64,000 nucleotides of DNA from positions 142,811-206,810 of the forward strand of contig DYID01000001.1 in assembly GCA_020723805.1 (NCBI GenBank), given 5' to 3'. Shown one piece after another: positions 17,540 through 25,887 of the stretch. The DNA is from Anaerolinea sp. Lineage in GTDB: Bacteria; Chloroflexota; Anaerolineae; Anaerolineales; Villigracilaceae. Position 1 is the stretch's first letter. Every line of letters starts with the position of its first letter. Position numbers and translations under genes: made by a program. Under the pieces are notes generated by a model. The model worked only from the letters and a program-made list of their open reading frames with translations. It was not told the DNA's origin and did no database searches.

Positions 17540-18631
17540 ATGCTCATCGTTGATTCCCATCAAGACCTTGCTTGGAACATGCTCACCTACGGGCGCGACT
17601 ACACCCGTTCCGTGCAAGAGACCCGCCGCCTCGAAGCCGGCACCCCCACCCCCCAACAAAACGGCGACTCCCTCCTCGGCTGGCACGAATACCAGCGCGG
17701 CAAAATCGCGGTCATCTTTGCCACCCTCTTCGCCGCCCCCCTCCGAAAGAAGGAACCGGGCGACATTCTTCTTTATCAAGACTCCGAAACCGCCCACCGC
17801 CTCTACCGTCAGCAAATTGACCTCTACCGCCAACTCGCCGATTCCCACCCCGACAAATTCCGCCTCATCGCCTCGACCTCGGAACTGGACGCCGTCCTCG
17901 AACATTGGTCTCGCCCCGAACTGGATTCCAGCGGTCACCCCGTTGGCTTGCTCTACCTCATGGAAGGCGCCGACGCCATCCGCTCCCCGCACGAACTCAC
18001 CGAATGGTGGGACCTCGGTCTGCGCATGATTGGCTTAGCCTGGGCAGGCACCCGCTACTGCGGCGGCACCGGCGAACCCGGTCCCCTCACCGACGAGGGA
18101 CGCCGCCTCCTGCGCGCCATGGCAGACTACAACTTCATCCTCGACCTCAGTCACATGGACGAAGCCGCCGCCCTCGAAGCGCTCGACCGCTACCCGGCTC
18201 CCGTCATGGCATCCCACGCTAACTGCGCCGCCCTCCTGCGCGGCGCGGAAACCAACCGTCACCTGCCAGACCATGTCATTCGTGCGTTGATCGAACGTGA
18301 AGGCGTCATCGGCGTCATTCCCCTCAATACCTTCCTCAAAGTGGGCTGGCTCCGCAAACAGGGCAGCCGCCGCGAAGAGGTCCCGCTGGATGCGCTGATT
18401 GCTCACATTGACCACATCTGTCAACTGGCGGGGAATTCCGAACATGCCGCCATCGGCTCCGACTTCGACGGCGGCTTTGGCTTGCAATCCGTCCCGCCCG
18501 AACTCGACTCCATCGCCGACCTGCCCCTGATTGGCGATAAACTCATCGAACGTGGCTACAGCCAAACCGACGTGGAAAACATCCTCGGCGGCAACTGGCT
18601 GAGATTCCTGAGGAGGAACTTGCCCTCATGA
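17540..18631 (+). CDS. Peptidase M19 family (membrane dipeptidase)
   Basis: The 363-residue protein is a metal-dependent TIM-barrel dipeptidase of the M19 (renal dipeptidase) family. Metal ligands are seen in VDSHQDLAWN near residue 4, the second-site histidines in DLSHMDEAA and MASHANCAAL, and the IGSDFDGGFGLQSVPPELDS segment near residue 306. No signal peptide is visible, so it acts in the cytoplasm, probably on dipeptides. The ATG follows the rpsA terminator directly and has no Shine-Dalgarno sequence, so its transcription start is unclear. It overlaps the following membrane-protein gene by 4 bases. Confidence 0.88.
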   Translation: MLIVDSHQDLAWNMLTYGRDYTRSVQETRRLEAGTPTPQQNGDSLLGWHEYQRGKIAVIFATLFAAPLRKKEPGDILLYQDSETAHRLYRQQIDLYRQLADSHPDKFRLIASTSELDAVLEHWSRPELDSSGHPVGLLYLMEGADAIRSPHELTEWWDLGLRMIGLAWAGTRYCGGTGEPGPLTDEGRRLLRAMADYNFILDLSHMDEAAALEALDRYPAPVMASHANCAALLRGAETNRHLPDHVIRALIEREGVIGVIPLNTFLKVGWLRKQGSRREEVPLDALIAHIDHICQLAGNSEHAAIGSDFDGGFGLQSVPPELDSIADLPLIGDKLIERGYSQTDVENILGGNWLRFLRRNLPS

Positions 18632-19086
18632 ACATGAACGGCGGCTCAGACTCCCGAATCTCCTATGTGCGCATCCGCTTCAGCCTCACCATGATTTTCT
18701 TCGGCTTCTTTGTGTTCACGGTGGGCGCCAAGCCTGGCTGGTACGGCTGGGACCGTAGTCCCGTGGTGGGCTTCATCCAAATCTCCGTCTTCCTGATTGG
18801 TTTGGCGATGATTTGCATCGGCGGTTACACCGGCTTGATTGCCCTGTGGGGAAAAGAGCCGCGCAGCATCGTGGCGGATATTGGCATGCGGCTGGTCGGC
18901 ACCGGCTTTGTGATTTCCGTCTTCACCGGCATGGCAGACGTGTTTGGCATGGGCTCGCACCTGCCGCCGATGAGACCTTACTTCGGTCCCTGGCAATCTG
19001 GGGGAGTGCTTATTGGTCAGATTGTGATTGCCTTGGGCTTTTTGATGATGATCCCCTACCATCTCTACATCCGCCGGCTGCGCTAA
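18628..19086 (+). CDS. Four-helix membrane protein of unknown function
   Basis: The 152-residue protein has four hydrophobic segments at about residues 15-33, 48-70, 84-106 and 125-145, with few charged loops. No family is recognised. Its ATG overlaps the stop of the M19 dipeptidase gene (ATGA), so it is translated with it. TGAGGAGG upstream is inside the dipeptidase gene. A MITE-like element lies just after the stop. Confidence 0.7.
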   Translation: MNMNGGSDSRISYVRIRFSLTMIFFGFFVFTVGAKPGWYGWDRSPVVGFIQISVFLIGLAMICIGGYTGLIALWGKEPRSIVADIGMRLVGTGFVISVFTGMADVFGMGSHLPPMRPYFGPWQSGGVLIGQIVIALGFLMMIPYHLYIRRLR

Positions 19087-19100
19087 TAAAGCAAAAAGCA

Positions 19101-19231
19101 TATCCTACGCAGTGGCGCGAGATTCTTGCTCTGAACTGGCAGGTTGAGCCTGTCGAAAACCTGCCGAAAGGCATCTCGCGCTTTCGGGCGACATCAATGT
19201 CGCGCTGCGAGAAAACTGCGTAACATCAGTT
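19101..19231. repeat. MITE-like TTACGCAG element, copy D (inverted, with nested module)
   Basis: TCCTACGCAG on the left and CTGCGTAACATCAG on the right are inverted copies. The interior is the reverse complement of copy A, including GGCAGGTTGAGCCTGTCG. Confidence 0.75.
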
Positions 19232-19292
19232 GGTAATTTTTTGTGTGTACCTGCTCTCTTGCGCCGAACAGATACAACAAAAGATGGGGGCT

Positions 19293-19676
19293 TTATACCG
19301 GTTGCGGCACCGGCGGCGGAATGAACAGCCTCACGATCCACGTATTCAGCCTGAGCATACGGTCCCCGATATACTGCGCCGCCTTTGCCAGCCACATCAA
19401 CAGGAACGGCTTGCGAATGAAGATCAAGGCAAGGGTAAACAACACCAGAAAGACCCCATAAAGCAGCGCCCGCAGGACGAACAGGACAAGCACGACCGAC
19501 AACTCCAGGGGCCAGAAGGGCAGCAAAGTAAACGCCAGAGGGTGATAATCCCGCTTCTGCGGGTCACCGGCGGGCTTCCGGGCGTTGACATAGTACGCAT
19601 ACCCCATGGATAGAAATAATATCAACGAGGTAATGAGATACACCCACAGACACACCCGCAAAAATTCGTCCCGCAT
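19293..19676 (-). CDS. Small membrane protein of unknown function
   Basis: The 127-residue protein has three strongly hydrophobic stretches at about residues 8-28, 50-72 and 74-92. It ends with a Pro-rich tail (IPPPVPQPV). No family is recognised. It stands alone between a MITE-like repeat and a perfect 10-bp inverted repeat 34 bases upstream of its start, which could be an operator. The codon pattern is consistent with a real gene, but support is limited to that and the membrane profile. Confidence 0.55.
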   Translation of the reverse strand: MRDEFLRVCLWVYLITSLILFLSMGYAYYVNARKPAGDPQKRDYHPLAFTLLPFWPLELSVVLVLFVLRALLYGVFLVLFTLALIFIRKPFLLMWLAKAAQYIGDRMLRLNTWIVRLFIPPPVPQPV

Positions 19677-19709
19677 TGAATGCCCCGAAGAACTTTCTAT
19701 GGTTGTGAG

Positions 19710-19734
19710 TTTGGGATAACATTCTTATCCCAAA
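19710..19734. promoter_or_regulatory. Perfect 10-bp inverted repeat, possible operator
   Basis: Arms TTTGGGATAA and TTATCCCAAA are separated by CATTC. It lies between the small membrane gene (minus strand) and the M20 gene's 3' end. The A/T arm ends and the 5-base spacer look more like a dimeric repressor site than a terminator. The cognate regulator is unknown. Confidence 0.45.
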
Positions 19735-19788
19735 GGAACATTATGATTACGTTATAGCAATTTCCTCATTTCGCCCGCAAGTAACAAA

Positions 19789-19818
19789 CATCCCGTGTAT
19801 CTCATGACACACGGGATG
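19789..19818 (-). terminator. Hairpin after the M20 gene
   Basis: CATCCCGTGT and ACACGGGATG make a perfect 10-bp stem with a 10-base loop. On the minus strand it is followed by TTTGTTACTT, a weak U-tract. Confidence 0.5.
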
Positions 19819-19828
19819 CCCAAAGGTT

Positions 19829-20989
19829 TCAGCCGTTTTCAAGGAACCGTCTTGCGGTTTCCACCAGCATGGCAGTGCCAATCGGAAGCGCCCGCTCGTC
19901 CAGGTCGAATTTTGGGTGGTGGAGTTTGTACTCTTCATGCCCTGCCTTTTGCGTGCCGAGCGTGAACATCGCACCGGGCGCCAGCCGCAAAAATTCCCCG
20001 AAATCCTCCGCGCCGAGCGTCTTCCCGATTTCGTGCACGTTTCCGGCGCCGAGCAGCTCCTTTCCCACCGCGCCAATGACCTCGGCAACTCCCTTGTCGT
20101 TCACCATCGGCGGACCGCCGTACTCGAAGCGCAGTTCGTAATCACCGCCCATCGCCCGGGCAATCTCGAACGCCCGCCGAATCTCGACGCGCAGTTGCTC
20201 GTGCAGTTCGGGGTTGGCGTAGCGGAACGTGCCGCTGATTTTTACCTGATCGGGAATCACGTTTTCCGTAAACCCGCCGTTGATGACGCCGATGCTGACC
20301 ACTGCCGGCTCGAACGGATTGATTCGGCGCGAGACGATTCCATTCAACCCCAAGATGACGTGTGCCAGCAGATGAAACGGGTCCACCGTTTGATCGGGGT
20401 GCGCTCCGTGACCGCCCTTGCCGGTAATCACGCCGTACCAGTTATCCACGCCGCCCGAACACGGACCGGCGCTGATGCCAATCGTCCCGACCGGCTGCGC
20501 CGGGTCCACATGCTGGGCGATGACGAAATCCACGCCGTCCATCGCGCCTTCCGCCGCCATGCGTTGAGCGCCGCTCTTGCCTTCCTCATCCGTTGTCTCT
20601 TCGCAGGGCTGAAAGAGAAACCTCACCCGCCCCGGCAGTTTTTCTTTCGCGAGCAGGAATGCCGCTCCAAGCGCCATGGCAGTATGGGCATCGTGTCCGC
20701 AGGCGTGCATCGCGCCGGGCGTCTTGGATGCGTACTCATATTCGTTCTGCTCGAAGATGGGAAGCGCATCCATATCCGCGCGGATGGCGACCACTTTGCC
20801 GCCCTCTCCAATTTCGGCGACCACGCCGGTCTTTCCAACGCCGCGCCTGACCCTGTACCCCATCTTTTCCAACTCATCCGCCACAATCTTTGCCGTGCGG
20901 TGAAGTTCAAAGCCGATCTCCGGGTGCATGTGAAAATCGCGCCGCCACTCGATCAACTCTTCCGAAATCGCATGTGCCTGCTTGATCAT
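19829..20989 (-). CDS. M20-family amidohydrolase (N-acyl amino acid hydrolase)
   Basis: The 386-residue protein is a zinc amidohydrolase of the M20D group (hippurate/N-acyl-amino-acid hydrolases). Metal ligands are in HACGHDAHTAMALGAA near residue 93, EETTDEEGKSGAQRM near residue 130, HVDPAQPVGTIG and the late LGAEDFGEFL. It probably removes an acyl group from an amino acid in the cytoplasm. AGAGG precedes the ATG. It is the last gene of a same-strand run containing three MttB-type methyltransferases, a corrinoid protein and an S9 peptidase, so its substrate may be an acylated or methylated amino acid. That link is only contextual. Confidence 0.88.
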   Translation of the reverse strand: MIKQAHAISEELIEWRRDFHMHPEIGFELHRTAKIVADELEKMGYRVRRGVGKTGVVAEIGEGGKVVAIRADMDALPIFEQNEYEYASKTPGAMHACGHDAHTAMALGAAFLLAKEKLPGRVRFLFQPCEETTDEEGKSGAQRMAAEGAMDGVDFVIAQHVDPAQPVGTIGISAGPCSGGVDNWYGVITGKGGHGAHPDQTVDPFHLLAHVILGLNGIVSRRINPFEPAVVSIGVINGGFTENVIPDQVKISGTFRYANPELHEQLRVEIRRAFEIARAMGGDYELRFEYGGPPMVNDKGVAEVIGAVGKELLGAGNVHEIGKTLGAEDFGEFLRLAPGAMFTLGTQKAGHEEYKLHHPKFDLDERALPIGTAMLVETARRFLENG

Positions 20990-21007
20990 CGTTTACCTCT
21001 TTTCCTC

Positions 21008-21044
21008 AACTGATCACTGATAACTGATCACTGATAACTGACAA
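21008..21044. repeat. CTGATAACTGATCA short tandem repeat
   Basis: TGATCACTGATAACTGA is repeated about twice between the M20 and MttB genes. Versions of the same motif occur inside ligA (about 33247-33290) and inside the Mo oxidoreductase (about 46655-46700). Confidence 0.7.
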
Positions 21045-22457
21045 CTACCTCACCAACTCCCTCTCCGCCGCCGCCATGATGCGGTCCAGTTCCGCTTCCT
21101 GCTGCGGCTCCAGCGGCGGGACGACATGCTCGCGCAAAATCCGCTCCGCTTCGGCGATGGCATAATCCGCCATCTGTTTGCGTCCGAATTTCCCTTCCCA
21201 CGTCTCCCAGGAATTGCGTTCCGCCAGTTTGGTGAGCGCCAGTTCGCCCGCCCGCAGATGCTTCATGGTGTGCTTTTGCCCGAGGAAGTTGCGCGTGCCG
21301 TCCATCACGTTTTGAATCACCTCCACCGCCAGATGCTCCGCATCCGCCGACAAGCCCCTCCTCAACCGCAGAATGCTCCCTGCCAGTTCGTCATCCAGCA
21401 CCATCTGCGCATACGACCCCATGACGCCCGCCTCCATCTCGCCGATGCCGGAAAGTTCGTCCGCGCCAGCCAGGGCGGGGATGGCGGCGTTGAGTCCGCG
21501 CTCGAAGGCGTTCTGGGCGTCGAGTGTATGGGCGTTCGTTGAAAACCCATAGACGTTGACGGAGAACCCGTAAAAATGTCCGAGTTGAACCGTGGCGGCG
21601 GAGGCAAGACCCAGTTCGACGCCGCCCCAAATCAATCCCGTGCGCGGCTCCAGCATCCCCAGCCGTCCGCAATACACCGCGCCGCAGCCCGGGTTGACAA
21701 TCTGCGCCAGCACCAGCAGGGAGAGCGTCTCCGCGCTTTGCTGGACGAGGCTCCCGCTGATGGTCATGGGAGAGGTTGCGCCGCCGGTTGGGGCGGGCAG
21801 GTTCGAGCAGATGACGCCTGCCCGCGCCATCTCCAGGATCGCCGCCGCGGCGTGGTCGTGAACCGTCAGCGGGCTGACCGGCGAAAGCGACAACGTGAGT
21901 TCGTGCGGCGGCGTGCCGACCACCGCCGCCATCTCCACCGCATACTTGACCTCTTCCGCAAATTGGATACCCGGTCCCTGCACCGGCTTGGTCGTGTGCG
22001 GCAGGGTGTGACGATACATGAACAGCGACATGAGTTCGCCCGGCACATCGCGCGGCGTGAAGAACGGCGTGACGGTATGACAGTGGGGGAGCGCATCGAG
22101 CAGTCGCGCCGCGTCCACCACATCCTGCTGGGTGGCGATGCGGCGCGTGCCGGTTTGAGCGTCGAACACATCCCGCGCGCCGCCCAGGTTGTGAAAATAC
22201 AAATTCCCGCCGCCCAATTCGTTGACCTGCCCGTTGCGCCCGCGAATGACCGGGCGTTTGTTCGCCCGTGCAATACAATCCATCACCAGGTTCGGCGGAA
22301 AGCAAACGCGATTGCCCTTGAGGGTGCAGCCCGCATCGGTCAGGATGTCGAGCGTGGGTTTGTGAGTCCAAATTACGCCCACTTCGTTCAACACCCGCAA
22401 GGTGGCTTCGTGCATGGCTTGAATCTCTTCGGCGGAAAGGAATTTGAGTCGTTCCAT
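21045..22457 (-). CDS. MttB-superfamily methyltransferase (paralogue 1)
   Basis: The 470-residue protein is a TIM-barrel methyltransferase of the trimethylamine methyltransferase (MttB) superfamily. It starts with LKFLSAEEIQAMHEATLRVLNEVGVIW and has the family's later LGHFYGFSVNVYGFSTNAHTLDAQNAFE segment and a long helical end. It is uninterrupted by an in-frame TAG, so it is a non-pyrrolysine member, like the glycine-betaine and related demethylases. It would pass a methyl group from a quaternary amine to a corrinoid protein. GGAG lies 6 bases before the ATG. Two paralogues and one corrinoid protein are upstream. Confidence 0.88.
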   Translation of the reverse strand: MERLKFLSAEEIQAMHEATLRVLNEVGVIWTHKPTLDILTDAGCTLKGNRVCFPPNLVMDCIARANKRPVIRGRNGQVNELGGGNLYFHNLGGARDVFDAQTGTRRIATQQDVVDAARLLDALPHCHTVTPFFTPRDVPGELMSLFMYRHTLPHTTKPVQGPGIQFAEEVKYAVEMAAVVGTPPHELTLSLSPVSPLTVHDHAAAAILEMARAGVICSNLPAPTGGATSPMTISGSLVQQSAETLSLLVLAQIVNPGCGAVYCGRLGMLEPRTGLIWGGVELGLASAATVQLGHFYGFSVNVYGFSTNAHTLDAQNAFERGLNAAIPALAGADELSGIGEMEAGVMGSYAQMVLDDELAGSILRLRRGLSADAEHLAVEVIQNVMDGTRNFLGQKHTMKHLRAGELALTKLAERNSWETWEGKFGRKQMADYAIAEAERILREHVVPPLEPQQEAELDRIMAAAERELVR

Positions 22458-22495
22458 GATGGCTCCAAAGGGGAGATATGCACATGTGTGCGTGC

Positions 22496-24292
22496 CTATC
22501 TTCCCAAGTGCTGCGCCAAAAACGCCACGCGCTTCGTTTCGGCATCCAGCACATTTTCGATTTTCAAAAAGGTGTGACCTTCCTCTTCGTACAGCAAAAA
22601 ATCCACGCGCTTGCCGAGTTCCAGAAGTTTATCACGCGCCGCCAGCGAATCGGACGCCGGACAACGCGGGTCTCTGCCGCCGCAAATCATCTGCACCGGC
22701 GCGCGGACCCGCTCCAAAAAGAAATACGGCGAAGCGTTATACCACCTCTCGTAATGCTCTTTGGGGTCGCCCATGTTTTCGATGTTCCAATGCTGAAGAT
22801 CTTCGCGCGAATCCTCATGCGACTTGAACCAATTGGTGAACGGCACCAGCGCCGACCCGGCGCACCACAACTCGGGAAAGCGCGTCAGGCAGACCATCGT
22901 CAAATACCCGCCGTGACTGCGCCCCGTCACCGCAATCTTATTCGCCAACCCTTCGCGCAAAAGGTAGTGCGCCCCTGCCGCAACGTCATCCGCATCCACG
23001 CCGCCCAGATCGAACCGCGCCGCATACTGCCACACGCGCCCATAGCCGGTCGAGCCGCGATAATTCGGCGCCAGCACCGCATAGCCGCGGCTCGCCAAAT
23101 GCGCCATCACGGGATTCCACTCAGCGGCGTAATGCCAGTTCGGTCCGCCGTGAATCATCACCACCGCCGGCGCAGGCGTTTGTTTCGGACGAAACAACAG
23201 TGCAGGAACAGACGCGCCATCCATGCCCGCATACTCGATTTCCTCCGGCAGGATGAACTCCGCCCGCCGCAACTCCTCCGGCAGAGAATGGGTCAATTGG
23301 ACGGACTCCCCTGACTCGAGGTCGAACATCCACAAATCGGACGGCTGGCGCGGACTGCTGAACGCCGTCACCGCCCGCTTCGCATCAGACGTAAGCCTGA
23401 TTCTGCCATGGACGCCTTTTCCCACCTCGAGCCTTATCCTCGTCCCCTCCGTCCCGATAGTTTCCACCCAGTTGACCGCCCCTTTGCTCTGCGTGTAGGC
23501 AAGAATTGAAAGTTGTGTGCTGGGTGAAGCGCGAGGCGCAAAAACCGGCATTTGCGAGTCCCCTTCGCTTTGCGTCACCCACTCGATCTGCCGTGTGGAA
23601 AGGTCGTAAAGCCCAACGTCGAACCAGCCGCGTTCATCTGACTGGAACGCCAGTTTCCCGCCCTGCGGCGACCAGTGAGGTTCGCCGGCGTTCAGCGGCA
23701 GTTGGATGACTTCCCTCGTCACCAGGTCAACGATGAATATGCCGTAATCCTGCCCGTGCATTTCGCAACTGACCGCCAAATGCCTCCCGTCCGGCGACCA
23801 TTCCACCTGCCAGGCGGGGTGACCGCTATCCAGCACGAGCCGCGGCTTGCCGCCCTGCGCCGAAACGATGTATGCGCTGAAGTGACCTGCTTCGTCGCTG
23901 AGAAAAGCCAGTTGACTTCCGTCCGGCGACCAGCAGAAGTTGGGCTGAAGAGCGTGGGGAATGCCGGGCGTCAGGTCGGTGTGCTGCTGCGCGGCGAAAT
24001 CGTAAACGACGAGGTGATAACTTTCACTGCCGTCGGCATCCAGCACATAGGCAAGGCGCGAACCGTCGGGCGAATAACGCGGGTTGAACTTGCCGCCCGG
24101 CTCGGAGGTAAGTTGGACGATCTTCCCCTCTCCGAGCGGGAGAGGGGACAGGGGCGGGGGCGGTAAAGAAATCTCATAAATCTGCCATTCACCGGTTTGA
24201 TTCCAGGCGAAAGCGAGTTTTGAATTGTCCGGGGCAATGTCGAAGAGCGGGTCCACATGCGGGACGCGCAGGAGTTGGGCGAGGTCGAGCAT
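22496..24292 (-). CDS. S9-family peptidase with beta-propeller
   Basis: The 598-residue protein joins an N-terminal WD40/TolB-like propeller (SPDGSRLAYVLDADG, SPDGSQLAFLSDE, SPDGRHLAVSCE blades, to about residue 340) to a C-terminal alpha/beta hydrolase of the prolyl-oligopeptidase family. The nucleophile is in VTGRSHGGYL, the Asp near GGRDPRCPASDS, and the His in EEEGHTFL. There is no signal peptide, so it is cytoplasmic and probably cleaves short peptides. It starts 4 bases after the stop of the MttB paralogue 2 gene, so it is part of the methyltransferase operon, perhaps releasing methylated amino acids. A CCCCTCTCCC stretch is encoded near residue 45 (PPPPLSPLPLGEG), which looks like an absorbed repeat. 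Confidence 0.88.
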   Translation of the reverse strand: MLDLAQLLRVPHVDPLFDIAPDNSKLAFAWNQTGEWQIYEISLPPPPLSPLPLGEGKIVQLTSEPGGKFNPRYSPDGSRLAYVLDADGSESYHLVVYDFAAQQHTDLTPGIPHALQPNFCWSPDGSQLAFLSDEAGHFSAYIVSAQGGKPRLVLDSGHPAWQVEWSPDGRHLAVSCEMHGQDYGIFIVDLVTREVIQLPLNAGEPHWSPQGGKLAFQSDERGWFDVGLYDLSTRQIEWVTQSEGDSQMPVFAPRASPSTQLSILAYTQSKGAVNWVETIGTEGTRIRLEVGKGVHGRIRLTSDAKRAVTAFSSPRQPSDLWMFDLESGESVQLTHSLPEELRRAEFILPEEIEYAGMDGASVPALLFRPKQTPAPAVVMIHGGPNWHYAAEWNPVMAHLASRGYAVLAPNYRGSTGYGRVWQYAARFDLGGVDADDVAAGAHYLLREGLANKIAVTGRSHGGYLTMVCLTRFPELWCAGSALVPFTNWFKSHEDSREDLQHWNIENMGDPKEHYERWYNASPYFFLERVRAPVQMICGGRDPRCPASDSLAARDKLLELGKRVDFLLYEEEGHTFLKIENVLDAETKRVAFLAQHLGR

Positions 24293-24296
24293 TCTC

Positions 24297-25778
24297 TCAG
24301 GCGGTGACGGGAGAGAGTTCGTGCGCCGGCAGTGCCCTCATCCCCGCCTTGCGGGCGAGGTCAAGGACAAAGGCGTGGAGCCGTTCCACTTTGGCAGGAT
24401 CAAGCGTCGGCGGGGTGTAGGAGGCGAGCAGTTCCCGCACGCGGAGTTTGGCGCGTCCGAAAGTATCCAGCCGCCCGGCTTCCTTCCAAACGCGGATGGA
24501 GTCGCGGTCAATGACACTGCTGGGGATGTGCTGTTCCTTTTTGAACAGTTTCATCGTAATCTTCTGCTTCAGGAAATCGCCGCCCTTGAAGTTGATTTCG
24601 TTGTCGTAGAAGCCGGTGGCGAGCGTCTCGGTGTGGACTTTCATGCCTTCGATCATGCGCCTTGCCATGGCGATGCCTTCCGCGTCAATGACCAGTTTTT
24701 CGGCGCTCTGGCAGAGCAACGAATCGAGCATGCCTGCGCCGGAGATCATGTTGATGCCGCTCAGCGCGCCAATCAATGCGCCCATGCCGCTTTCGAGCCC
24801 GGCTTGCATGTCGAGGATTTTGGACTCGGTGGTGCCGAGATAGGCGTGCGTGGGCAAGCCGAGCGATTTTCCGACCTGTGCGTAGGAGGAATCGATCATG
24901 GCGGTTTCGACAGCGCCCATCGGTGTGCCGCCTTTGCGCATGTCGAAGATGGCGGGCGCGCCGCCCCACACGATGGGAGCGCCCGGCTTCGCCAGTTGGT
25001 GAATGGTGATGCCGGAGAGACATTCCGCCGCGTGCTGGGTGACCGCGCCCAGCAGGGTGACCGGCGCCGCCGCCCCTGCCAGCGGCATGGAGACGATTTC
25101 GGCGGGGACGCCGGCGCGCGCCAGGGTGATGAGGTTGCCAGCGCCAAAGTTCGACCAGATCAGCGGCGGCGATGGGCAAACGTCGAAGACGGCGCGCGGC
25201 TGCCGGCGCAATTCTTCCTGCCCGCCTGCGAAGATGGCGAGCATTTCGATCATGGCATGTACCGTTTTATTGGTGAATGCGCCGGTGACAATCGGTTTTT
25301 TGGAATAGAGCATCACCAAGTACAAGCGGTACAGATCGTGCAGGTCTTTGGGAACGTCGTCGCAGACCACCATGGTGGCTTGGGCGTCGTATTGCGGAAT
25401 CTGCTCGGCAACCTTGATGAGGCGGATGAGGTCCGGCGTTTCGGCGGTTTTGTGTTCGAAGGTGTCGGGGTCGAGAACGGCGACGCCGGAGGAACCCGGG
25501 TCGAACTGAACCGTGTCGCCGCCGTATTCCACTTTGGGATTCCCGTCGTAGTCGTAGAGATGGAATGTGCGCGGCACGGTGCTGAGGGCGGTCTGCACGA
25601 TCTGCTTGGGGATTTTGACGACGCAGGTCTCTTCGTCCACCTGCGCTCCCGCCTCGGCGAGCAGTTTCCGCGCCTCGGCGTTCAATACCTTGATGCCCGG
25701 CTTGAGCAGGATTTGATACGCCTCCTCGAGGATGCGCGGGATCAAATCCTCCGACAATAAAGTGAGTTTGGGACGCAT
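24297..25778 (-). CDS. MttB-superfamily methyltransferase (paralogue 2)
   Basis: The 493-residue protein belongs to the same superfamily as its two neighbours. Its N-terminus reads LTLLSEDLIPRILEEAYQILLKPGIKVLNAEARKLLAEAG, and a conserved late stretch LPTHAYLGTTESKILDMQAGLESGMGALIGALSG is present. No in-frame TAG occurs, so no pyrrolysine. GGAGG lies 6 bases before the ATG. The three paralogues differ greatly in sequence, so they probably take different methylated substrates while sharing one corrinoid carrier. The substrate cannot be named from sequence. Confidence 0.87.
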   Translation of the reverse strand: MRPKLTLLSEDLIPRILEEAYQILLKPGIKVLNAEARKLLAEAGAQVDEETCVVKIPKQIVQTALSTVPRTFHLYDYDGNPKVEYGGDTVQFDPGSSGVAVLDPDTFEHKTAETPDLIRLIKVAEQIPQYDAQATMVVCDDVPKDLHDLYRLYLVMLYSKKPIVTGAFTNKTVHAMIEMLAIFAGGQEELRRQPRAVFDVCPSPPLIWSNFGAGNLITLARAGVPAEIVSMPLAGAAAPVTLLGAVTQHAAECLSGITIHQLAKPGAPIVWGGAPAIFDMRKGGTPMGAVETAMIDSSYAQVGKSLGLPTHAYLGTTESKILDMQAGLESGMGALIGALSGINMISGAGMLDSLLCQSAEKLVIDAEGIAMARRMIEGMKVHTETLATGFYDNEINFKGGDFLKQKITMKLFKKEQHIPSSVIDRDSIRVWKEAGRLDTFGRAKLRVRELLASYTPPTLDPAKVERLHAFVLDLARKAGMRALPAHELSPVTA

Positions 25779-25820
25779 ACGACACCTCCAATCAATCTAA
25801 AGCGCTTCTTTCCACTTTCT

Positions 25821-25885
25821 AACTCACCGTACGCAGTGCGTCGCACCACAGCGAAGGTGCGACGCACCCTCTGCGTAACACGAGT
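25821..25885. repeat. MITE-like TTACGCAG element, copy E, with strong hairpin
   Basis: CTCACCGTACGCAG (25823-25836) and TCTGCGTAACACGAG flank a perfect 11-bp stem, TGCGTCGCACC (25837-25847) with GGTGCGACGCA (25856-25866). It lies between two MttB genes and could act as an RNA processing or attenuation hairpin. Confidence 0.75.
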
Positions 25886-25887
25886 TT

